Program-made: the position numbers and the translations under genes
Shown here: positions 1 to 8,108 of the stretch, one piece after another
How the letters are laid out: the number at the start of each line of letters is the position of its first letter
How positions within the stretch are numbered: position 1 is the first letter of the stretch
Assembly: GCA_025349905.2 (NCBI GenBank)
Contig: MU624772.1
Span: 1-24,714, forward strand
Reading direction: 5' to 3'
From: Blastocladiella britannica
Lineage: Eukaryota; Blastocladiomycota; Blastocladiomycetes; Blastocladiales; Blastocladiaceae
DNA length: 24,714 nt
Notes under the pieces: generated by a model
The model's input: the letters and a program-made list of their open reading frames with translations, nothing else
What the model was told of the DNA's origin: nothing
The model's database searches: none

Positions 1-98
1 TACAGGATCGAGATCACGTTGTTTCAGCTTTTCCCCCATTTCCTTGGATTTCCGGATTGGCTGTTACAGGCGTGCGGAACAAGACAAAAACTTCAAAC

Positions 99-143
99 AT
101 GAAAGAGCGCCATGATCCCCTCAGCCCACTTTCTTCGTATTAA
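99..143 (+). promoter_or_regulatory. possible short upstream ORF before APC10
   Basis: A 14-codon ATG-to-TAA frame lies 23 bp before the APC10 start codon. If the transcript begins upstream of position 99, this uORF could reduce APC10 translation. There is no conservation evidence and it may be chance. The remaining sequence from 1 to 166 shows no other recognisable element. Confidence 0.2.
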
Positions 144-166
144 ATCCCGGCCACAGTACAGTAACA

Positions 167-919
167 ATGGACGACGACACTCTGGACGATACCCTGGACA
201 ATGGCAGCTTCGCCAGCACCACCACCACTGTCACCACTAGCTGTACCGACAGCAACCTCAACAATCCCCTCCAATCTTGGCTCGATCGCACCGACCACGC
301 ATCCCTTGGCCTATGGTCGGCCTCGTCCGTAGCCCGCGTCGAGTCTCCACGTGACCCGCACCGCACGGAGCCCGCGCCCGCCTCCAGCGTGGCCGACAGC
401 GACAACGAAAGCACCTTCTGGCAATCGGGACCGGGAATACAGGTCCCGCACTGGCTGGTAGTCCGGTTCCCGCGCGTGATACACTTGTCGCTGGTAGTGG
501 TATCGCTGAACATGGCCCTGGACGGCGCCATGACCCCGAGCGACGTCGAGGTGCTTGCCGGGTACTCGCCGATGTCGCTGGTATCCGTCGGTCGGTCCGC
601 CCCACCCGCGTCGGATAGCGACGACCCGGGCCCGGCCATGCTAATTTCTATTACTTCTTCTGACGGCGAGGTCCCCAACGGCATTCCATGCTCGATCGTC
701 AAGCTGGTGTTTCACGGCAACTGGGGCGGGGACGAGGTGCGCGTGCGCGCCATCAAGCTGCTGGGTCCTCCCTCTTCTAGTCCTGCTCCGGCCGCGATGG
801 ACAAATCAAGCGACCTTGGCTCAATGGACACCTCATCAGCACCGTTGCACGTTCCGCTGCAGCCGGGATCCGTCATCGCCCACAGTCTTCCCCCACATTC
901 CTTCCAGCGACAACGATGA
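167..919 (+). CDS. APC10: Anaphase-promoting complex subunit 10 (Doc1), DOC domain
   Basis: This single-exon gene encodes 250 aa. Family knowledge: APC10/Doc1 is the processivity and substrate (D-box) co-receptor subunit of the nuclear APC/C ubiquitin ligase that drives mitotic exit. The DOC domain spans about residues 45-201. It has the LGLWSASSV strand, the ESTFWQSG motif at 81-88, PHWLVVRFPR (94-103), a MTPSDVEVLAG segment (122-132) matching the family 'YTPSKISVRAG', and VRVRAIKLLGP (191-201) matching 'HMRQIKIYTP'. The first 40 residues are Asp/Ser/Thr-rich and the last 50 are low complexity. The C-terminus reads FQRQR, without the Ile-Arg tail that docks onto TPR subunits in many Apc10 proteins. 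The start is the first in-frame ATG, in the context taacaATGG. The gene converges on glyoxalase II with 9 bp between stop codons. Identification is by motif order. Confidence 0.87.
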   Translation: MDDDTLDDTLDNGSFASTTTTVTTSCTDSNLNNPLQSWLDRTDHASLGLWSASSVARVESPRDPHRTEPAPASSVADSDNESTFWQSGPGIQVPHWLVVRFPRVIHLSLVVVSLNMALDGAMTPSDVEVLAGYSPMSLVSVGRSAPPASDSDDPGPAMLISITSSDGEVPNGIPCSIVKLVFHGNWGGDEVRVRAIKLLGPPSSSPAPAAMDKSSDLGSMDTSSAPLHVPLQPGSVIAHSLPPHSFQRQR

Positions 920-928
920 ATGTATATT

Positions 929-2081
929 TTACTGCTTTTTCGCTTGTTTCCACGCGTCCTTGGCCCGGCGCAGCGTCGCCACCACCTTGACAGCGTCCTC
1001 TTGCTCTTCCTCCTTTCCATTCACTTGTTGAGAAGAAGCCAACCACCGATCGGCCCACGCGACCAACGCCGGCTGGTCCGCGCGAAAGAACGGGTTGATA
1101 GTCAACTGGTGCAGCAGAGACGTGCGCAGACTGAACGGCGGCCGCACGCCCGTCCCGGCCGCCTTCATCCGGGCCTCGATCGCGCCCAACTCGGCCTTCA
1201 ACACCGCCGAATGGTCGGGTTCTGCTACGACTTCGGCCAGGAACTGCAAGTTGGCGTGGGCATACTCGTGTCCTGGCCACAGGATCGTCGATGACGGTAA
1301 TAAGCCACTGTTCAGTGCCGAGGATACGTCCCGGACAATGGCGAGCATTTCGGCCGCGTTGCCCTCAAAGAACATCCCCGCGCCGGCATAAAACAACGTG
1401 TCGCCCGAAAACAGGCACGGCGGGAACTCGGCCGTGGGGCCGCCGGGGGAAGTCACCAGGTACATGGCCGAGGCTGTGTACAATGCTTTCAGTGTCTCCA
1501 TCACGTACCACTTCAGAAGAAAATATACCTCGAGTATGGCACCGGGTGATCATGGACTTGACGTGCCATCCGCCTGGAATCGCAGTGTCAGAGGGACTCA
1601 GCACGGTACCCCCAAGCTCGTGCGTCGCGTGCGGAACGCCCTCACCCTCGCCACCGTACACTGGGCACCCGAACCGTTGACGCAGCTCGCCGTTACCGCC
1701 CGAGTGGTCGTGGTGCTTGTGTGTGGTGAGGATTGCGGCCACCTTCAGTGATTGACCATCATTGCTGTCGGGAAACGCCCGCCCCACGGCGGCCATGACG
1801 CCGTCAGCGTGCGCGGGGTCCACCAGCACCACCGAGTGATCGCCGCGGTGGTACAGCGCGTACGCGTAGTTATCGGCCGACAGAGGGATCGGCAGCAGCT
1901 CGTACGGAGGCCGTGTCGATGATGAGGACGAGTCCAGGGGCAGGCCGTGCTCGGTGGCCACCACCGCCGAGTGCGGCGGCTTGTCCATGCTGTGCGGCGC
2001 CACCACCAGCCGGTTGAGGTACCATCCCACTGTCGATGTCGTGTACAGTTTGTACCCGAGGTTGCTGAACCAGGATCCCAT
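929..2081 (-). CDS. Hydroxyacylglutathione hydrolase (glyoxalase II)
   Basis: Two exons, 2081-1529 and 1473-929, are joined across a 55-nt intron (1528-1474, GTATAT...CACAG) and give 365 aa. Family knowledge: the enzyme hydrolyses S-D-lactoylglutathione to lactate and glutathione, the second step of methylglyoxal detoxification. It has a metallo-beta-lactamase fold with a binuclear metal site. Visible ligands are the THKHHDH motif (H121, H123, D125, H126), H182 in RCHT, D209 in SGDTLF, and H253 in WPGHEY. The C-terminal helical part ending in TINPFFR is also typical. The acceptor was chosen because VKSMITRCHTRASAMYLV then aligns gap-free with the family; an acceptor 12 nt earlier (plus position 1486) would add four residues. 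The N-terminus is about 60 residues longer than usual and begins MGSWFS, which fits an N-myristoylation signal. The start codon lies 77 bp from the upstream uL4 stop. Confidence 0.87.
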
Positions 2082-2158
2082 GTGAACGATTTATATGAAA
2101 AGGGACGACAGAAAACACAATCGGGTGCATTTCAAAAAAAAGAGAGACAAAGCTTAAA

Positions 2159-3323
2159 TTACTGGGCAAGGAGCTGAGCCAGGAACGCGGGCGAGGCGCG
2201 GGCCTTGGAGGTCTTGGTCTTGGGGGCCTTCTTGCCGGCCTTGGCAATAGCAGTGCGCTTGACAACGGCGGCGTGGGGGTTGAGGCGGATCATAACACCG
2301 TTGTTCTTGAGCGGGTTCTTCTTCTGCGAGAACGAGCGCTTGGTCTTGCGGGCACCGGCAGCCTTGACCACCGACTGGATCTCGTCCGAGTTGATGAGAC
2401 GGGCAACGTCGGCGTTGGCCATCATCGGCTGGGGCAGCTTGTAGCCAGTCTTCTGGGCCGACACGTCGGTGGTGGTGCCGTAGATCGAGTCCAGCTGGGC
2501 GAACGCCGAGGCGGTCCAGATGACAAAGCGACCGAGGTGCGAGCCGGGAGCCAGCTGCAGCAGGTTGAGGCGCGACACGTGGGCCAGCTCGAGGCCGGGC
2601 AGGTTGCGGAACGCACGGACAATGCCGTTGTCGTTGCCGTACACCACCAGGGGACCGCGGCGCTGGGTGAAGCGGCGGTTACGCAGCTTACCGAGACCGG
2701 CGCGGAGCTTCTTGGAGTGGATCACCTTCTTGACATCGTCGTACGCGCGCAGCTTGCGGAGCAGCGTGACCGCGTCCTTGGTCTTGGTGAGAGACTCGGC
2801 GGCGTCGTCAATGACGAGGGGCACCTCCGAGATGCGCTCAATGCGGTGACCGCGCGCCATCACGAGGGCGGGCAGAGCCGAGGCGGCAAGGGCCGACACC
2901 ACGGCAAAGCGCTTCTCATTGACGTTGGTGCGCACGTGCCAGCGGCGCCACACCTTGGTGGGCGCGAACATGCGACCGCCGCGGCACATGTTGCCGAACG
3001 CAGCCTGGCCGGCACGGTGGGTGCCCGAACCGCCGACACGGGGGATACGAGCAACAGCGCGACCGGTACCCCACGACTCAGCCGACGTCTGGTGACCGGC
3101 CTTGACCGACACGGCGTACGCCTGGCGCTTGTTCTTGGCCACGTTCTTGTACACGGCCGCAACCACATCGGGGCGGATGGGAGCCGAGAACACGGCGGGG
3201 AGGGGCAGCGACGACGCCTTGGCGCCACCGTAGACGTTGACAACGGGACGAGCCTTTTTTTCACATTATTTTACATTTTAGTATTTTTTTCTTTGGAATA
3301 AAAAGCACACATACGGTCGACAT
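2159..3323 (-). CDS. RPL4: 60S ribosomal protein uL4 (L4)
   Basis: The spliced protein is 367 aa (S. cerevisiae L4 is 362). The first coding exon has only nine bases (3323-3315: Met-Ser-Thr) and is followed by GTATGT. A 61-nt intron (3314-3254) holds a TACTAAA-like branch point and ends in an A-rich AAAAAAAG. Exon 2 runs 3253-2159 and begins [10 protein letters not shown], the standard uL4 N-terminus. The body contains [30 protein letters not shown] and the [18 protein letters not shown] stretch diagnostic of eukaryotic uL4, with a Lys/Ala-rich tail. It is a structural protein of the large subunit whose internal loop lines the nascent-chain exit tunnel. Without the intron, exon 2 has no upstream ATG before a stop, so the micro first exon is needed. 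It diverges from PCC1 over 152 bp. The long antisense ORF over it is a codon-bias shadow. Confidence 0.96.
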
Positions 3324-3475
3324 TTTTAAAGAAAAGGCGGGGAAGAAAGAGCCTTGTGTTGAATGGCGAGCGGATCGCGTTGATATTCAAAAAATTTGAG
3401 GTGTCACGAGGGAGTCACGCAGCTAGTTGCAGCGGCCAGTTCTTTTCTCCTCTTCCATCCAACCCCAAGGAAAAT
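3324..3475. promoter_or_regulatory. Bidirectional promoter between RPL4 and PCC1
   Basis: Only 152 bp separate the two divergent start codons. On the RPL4 side the leader is pyrimidine-rich and ends CTTTAAAA just before ATG. The eL43 gene has a similar CTTTTTAATCTAAA leader. On the PCC1 side there is another pyrimidine-rich stretch (about 3438-3465). No clear TATA box was seen. Shared control is inferred from spacing alone. Confidence 0.5.
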
Positions 3476-3865
3476 ATGACCCCGGCCGTCAAACGCACCG
3501 CCACCGAGGCCGCCGCCGTCGAAATGGACAATCACCCAATACAAGCCGCTCTTCCGCACTCGCTCTCGGTATCCATCCCGTTCCCAACCGCCGACCTGGC
3601 CCGCATCGCCGCTGCCGTTTTGGCCGTGGACCGACCCCTCAAACCGACTGAAGCCATTGCCACCTACGCGGCCGATCCCAATGACGACGCAGTGCTGATC
3701 ATGTGCGTTCTTACGCTCATGTCCTTGTCACATGTTCCGACCTGACACCCTTCCAACAAAAGCAATGCGTCCGCATCGTCCCTCAAGATGCTCCGCACCT
3801 CCGTCAACAGCATCTTGGAGCAGCTCATCTCGGTCACCAACACCATGGTCGAGTTTGCGCCCTAA
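3476..3865 (+). CDS. PCC1: EKC/KEOPS complex subunit Pcc1
   Basis: Two exons (3476-3702 and 3763-3865) with a 60-nt intron (GTGCGT donor, CTGAC branch point at 3742, AAAAG acceptor) give 109 aa. Family knowledge: Pcc1 is the small dimerisation subunit of KEOPS (Kae1, Bud32, Cgi121, Pcc1), which makes t6A37 on ANN-decoding tRNAs and also affects telomeres and transcription in yeast. The family pattern is clear: SLSVSIPFPTADLARIA near residues 29-45, then VDRPLKP, and in exon 2 the NASASSLKMLRTSVNSILEQ helix preceding a terminal TMVEFAP. The intron splits an isoleucine codon, and splicing restores the family sequence. About 25 poorly conserved residues precede the domain. It converges on the K+ channel gene, with 45 bp between stops. 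Confidence 0.88.
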
Positions 3866-3910
3866 GAAATGGTCAATATATATACAAGGGGCTCGATTTA
3901 TTGAGGGATA

Positions 3911-6900
3911 TCAATGGCTTTCTGGAGGAGGATGATGCGCAAGTGTGGGCGACGACAGCCGTCCGCCGACCACAATGCCATGATCGGACGCGTCGTCCGC
4001 CGAGCTCGGGTGCATTAGACTGACTGGCCGACTGTTCTCGACCGGCGACTGGAGCAGCCCGGTCCCTCCGCCATTGCCAAACAAAATGACGTGCGGCGAA
4101 ATGGGCATCTCGGTAGAAGCAGTGACGATCCTGGTTCGGCTGGGCACTGCTGCCCCTCCAAACAATGGTGGTGGCAGTTGCTGTTGGGATCGCAGATCAC
4201 CCACAGCAATGGACGATGACATGTAGGACGACGGCACCGGCGACGTGATGGAGGACGTGGTTGACCGGTCCGACAGGGGCACCGAGTTATCCGGCATCGA
4301 GAGCGTCGACATGGGAATGCGCAAGTGGCTGCTAGGGGCCGGCATCCCAACCACGGTCTCGTCGCGGTGGTGCCGGTGGTTGTTTTTTTCCATGGACCGC
4401 CGGGGCCGCGACTTGGGGCTCCCGTGGCGGGAAAACAGGTTAGATAGCGGCCGAATGATGCCCATGGACATGGCGCGCGGACGCGACACCTTGGTCACGT
4501 CCTCTCCCTCGGCGTTGATTTCGCCTAGAGCCAGGGCCACCGCGTCCGGGGTCGACTTGACGCGCGCCAGCGCCATCAGCGGTCGCCCGTACATCATGGA
4601 CTGCAGGTCTGCTGGCGTCGCCGTGGCTGATGTTGCTGCTGATCCCGACGAACCCTCGAACGGTGAGAGAGCTCGCGATGGGGTGCCGCGGCGCTGGCTG
4701 TGAACGGACGATGCGGCGGATGCCGGGCGCAAGATCGAGCCCACGAGCGAGATGAGCGGTGGCGTGGCGCCACGCATCGGCGCATCGGCGTGCGCTTGCG
4801 CGACATGCGCGTTCGGGGACGGCATGGGTGATGGTACGGGCGTGCCGCGGCCCGCGAGCTTGAGTGATGGCGCTCTTCGCCGCGCAATTGGCGCCGGATG
4901 CGATAGGGCCACGGGTGCGGCAATCGCAGCAGCAGCATGCACGGGCCGCAGCGGGCTCCCCGGCTCGCTGCTACTGGCCCCCGACACGTCCACGACCGGC
5001 GTCAGCGTGCGCACGGGCCCCAAACCTCCTCGTATAGTTTGCGACTGCTGCTGTTGATCGTACGCATCCATGGGCGGCGCACGAGTGGACGGAAGAGTAA
5101 ACGACCGCGTGAACGGCAGCACCGAGAGCGCCGACTCGATCCGGCGCGGTCCGCGGCGCCGGTCTCCGCCACCACCCCCTCTTCCTCCCCCTTGACCGAA
5201 CCCTCCACCACCGCGGTCGCTACCGCCATCATTGTTTCCGTTGCCTCCGGTGGGCGTACTGCTTGCCGCGTTCCGCTCATTGTTGAGACGAAGGACAGCC
5301 AGCTCGGCCTGCAGCTCGCGGATCCGCAGCACCGCCACCGAGTACTTTTCCTTGACGCGCTTGTATCGGACGTACGCGTCGGATGGGTTGATATCGTTGA
5401 GCGCCTCTTGCGCTTGGCTCACGAGCTGCATCATGGCGTCGTTCTGTTCGAGCAGACGCGACAGTTGCGCGCGTTTCGACAGACGCGGGGCGGGTATTCC
5501 TGGGGTCGGGGGGATGTCGCTGGGCAAGACGCCGAGCAGGCGATCGGTGTGGATCTTGGCCTTGAGGCGGTGGCGCTGGTAGTCGATCCATTCGGCCATA
5601 AAATTAGATCCTGTCATGATGATCCAGCCATTAAGTCAGTATGGAATATATCTGGCAATCAAATGTGTTTTCATGTGCGCACCCACGATCGAAACGGGGA
5701 GTGCAATGATCCTGTGCAGTCATTCACAGTTACAAAGTGCAATACGAGCATATAATTTAAAAAGGAAGCGTACGAGACGCCAACGATGGCCGTCAATCCG
5801 GCCACGATCTTTCCCCAGACTGTCCTTGGCGTAACGTCGCCATATCCTGTTGTGGTGACTGTAATGGCAGCCCAATAACTTGCGCAAATTGGGATTTGCG
5901 TCAATATATCGGATCAAATAATAAAAAGGAGATAAAACATACAAGCCCGAGGGAATGGACTGAAAGGAACTCACTTCGCCGTCCATGACCCACACTCCAC
6001 GGGCTTCATCAAACACGCCCCGCTCAGCAACAAACATGGCCGAGGACGCGACCAGCACGCTGAGCGCGGCGTACATGCCAATGAGCATGAATGCGTCGCG
6101 CGATCGACGAACCGCACGCACCGTGATGGCAATCAGTGGCGATTCGCGCAAGTATCTAAATGCCTGAAACACTCGGCCAATTCGTAATGTGCGGAGGATC
6201 GCCAGCGCGGACGAGGACGAGTAGGGTGCCGTGGCAGAAAACATGTCGAGCCAGTACGGAATCAGCGAGAGCGCATCGAGAATCGTCATGGGCTGCCTCA
6301 CATAGTGCAATCGGGAGGGGGCTGCAAATATCCGGGCAAGAAGATCGCCGGTGAAGACGATGCAGAGAAAGGAATCGGTGATTCGCCTGAGTTATTTTTT
6401 ATTTGTCAGAGGCCTTTACTCCTGCAGCAAGCGGCAATGGCAAATAGCAGAAAGCAGAAAAACGCACAAGGAAAGCGGCTGCAAGATGTGATTTTGCGGT
6501 TGCGATTCAACGCAAACCAGCACGACTGAAAGCACGACGAGCAAGAAATAAAAAACCGAGTAGAGTTTCGCCTATTAACTGATCCATGTTTGAGTGATAC
6601 AAACACAGGAAAAGGGAAAGCGTAAGATAAGTCGTACCGGAATGGTCTCAACAACCTCTAAAAACACGTACATTCCCCTCCGAAAGCCGCGGAGGTGCTT
6701 TGCAGCCCGTCCATGCCGTAAATGACGCCGCATGTACGCATTGTCCAGGATCGAACGGCGCTCTGCCTCGTCGGCATCCCGATCAAACTGGGCGTCCATG
6801 GCCGACGCCTCGCGCTTGAGGGTGTGGTGCGTGGATGGGGCAAGTGGAGGCGAAGGAGAGCTCAAATCGTCGTCGTCGGTGGTTGGGGACATGACTTCGT

Positions 6901-7906
6901 CCTCGTCATCGAGGTTGAGACTCGTGCGGCGGCTCGTGGGCTTGCTCCCAGGCCCACGGATGCGGCCAGTCGGGGAGATGAATGCGCGAGTCGGGCTGTT
7001 GCCGCGGCTGCGCGAGCCTTCACGCACCGATGTGGCAGGACTCATGCGGTGACCCGAACGTGGCGAGTCGCTATTGAGGATGGTCAGGGATGAGGTGTTG
7101 GGCTCGCCCCGAAAGCCGACGGTCTGGAATGCAGTAAGCGACGGGTGACGGCCGCTACGTCCGCTCCCCATGGGCGGTAGTGCGGGTGATCCATGCGACG
7201 ATGGCCGGGGCGAAAACGCAGATGCCCGCGGCGATTTCACGGGTGCGGGCTGCCACGGACCACGCGACGATCGTCGCCCGGCGTCGGAGCGGTGGCTGCG
7301 GCTCCCTGCGACGGATCGTCCACGTTTCGATCCGCCATCCAGACTCTCATCGTCGTCATCGTCGTTGCCATCGTCATCGTCGTCAGAGTCGCGATGCCGT
7401 CCAATTGCGTCGACACTGTCCTCGTGCTCCGAGTCATACCCACCGGCAACATCGGCATCCAGCTCGGCCCGAAGCTCGTTTGCACCGCGATGTGCGCCCG
7501 CCCAACCCGCCTGCATCACGCGGGTCCAGTAATCGGGCGACATGGAACGGCGCCGGCGCCAGTCGCGGCGGCTGTGACGCTGCATCTCGGGGCTGAGCTC
7601 GATCGTACCGCTCTCTCGGCGGCGCAGCCCGTCCGAGTGCCCGCGCCAGTGGTGTGAATGTCGGCGCGAATTATTTCCAGCGCACTGAGAAGCGTTGTCG
7701 CTGTCAAGATTATCGTGGTGAACAGAGGTGTCATCGGCGTGCTCCAGTGAAGGGTCCATCACTTCTGCCCGCCGTTCGTAGCGGGGCAGCACGGCGTTGT
7801 CTGCGGACAGGGTGCGTGAAAGTGCAAGCATGGGCATCGAGAGGCGGCGAGGGGTCGATCCACCGGCCGCCGCCGTCGGTGTCGTCGCTGTTGGTGGGGA
7901 TGGCAT
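3911..7906 (-). CDS. Voltage-gated K+ channel (six-TM, Shaker-like) with long disordered tails
   Basis: Six exons (7906-6638, 6571-6468, 6386-5943, 5878-5774, 5711-5683, 5610-3911) give 1216 aa in one frame. Introns are 62-81 nt. Residues 1-423 are low complexity (acidic, His/Arg- and Ser-rich) with no recognisable T1 domain. S1 is about 424-445. S2 has F469-T-G-D472, and S3 has D495 in [12 protein letters not shown]4 is [17 protein letters not shown] (R523, R526, R529, Q532, R535, R538). The pore reads [20 protein letters not shown] and S6 is [13 protein letters not shown], with PVS where Shaker has PVP. The roughly 570-residue C-terminus starts with a probable coiled coil (after [12 protein letters not shown]) and is then Gly/Ser/Pro-rich. 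It should conduct K+ across the plasma membrane in response to depolarisation. The start at 7906 has a good context (AAAACCATGCC); upstream frame continues but runs antisense into the tyrosinase signal peptide. Exact N-terminus is uncertain. Confidence 0.85.
5683..5711 (-). other. 29-nt microexon encoding the S6 gate of the K+ channel
   Basis: This exon is bounded by CTGCACAG upstream and GTGCGC downstream. The following intron holds a TACTGAC branch point. It encodes nine whole codons (IIALPVSIV) plus parts of two split codons. Without it the pore helix exon cannot join the exon starting GSNFMAEW in frame, and S6 would be missing. The two neighbouring introns are 62 and 72 nt. Confidence 0.8.
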
Positions 7907-8108
7907 GGTTTTCCTTTTTTCGTTGAATTTTCGCTTATGCTGTTCTGGAAGGTCGTGCGGTACTTGTATATTTTCGAGCCCACGCGCAAGCTCAATCCAC
8001 CGTTTTCGGTTGTGGCGTTTCTTGAAAAAGGTGTAAAAATTGAAAAACGCCAAAATGTATTTGGGTATTCGGCACGTGGCAGTCCAAAATAATATACACA
8101 ATATTACA
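7907..8108. promoter_or_regulatory. Bidirectional promoter between K+ channel and tyrosinase
   Basis: There are 202 bp between the two divergent start codons. The half next to tyrosinase is A/T-rich (AATAATATACACAATATTACA just before the ATG), and a T-rich tract adjoins the channel start. No defined operator was recognised. Upstream elements of both genes must lie here or overlap coding sequence. Confidence 0.45.

Noticed and set aside
2273..3301. 342-aa open frame antisense to RPL4
   Set aside because: It mirrors a highly expressed ribosomal protein gene with strong codon bias, which clears stops on the opposite strand. Its protein has no recognisable domain.
4937..5755. 272-aa plus-strand frame over the K+ channel C-terminus
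   Set aside because: It crosses three channel exons and two introns, is Arg/His-rich from antisense bias, and has no family features.
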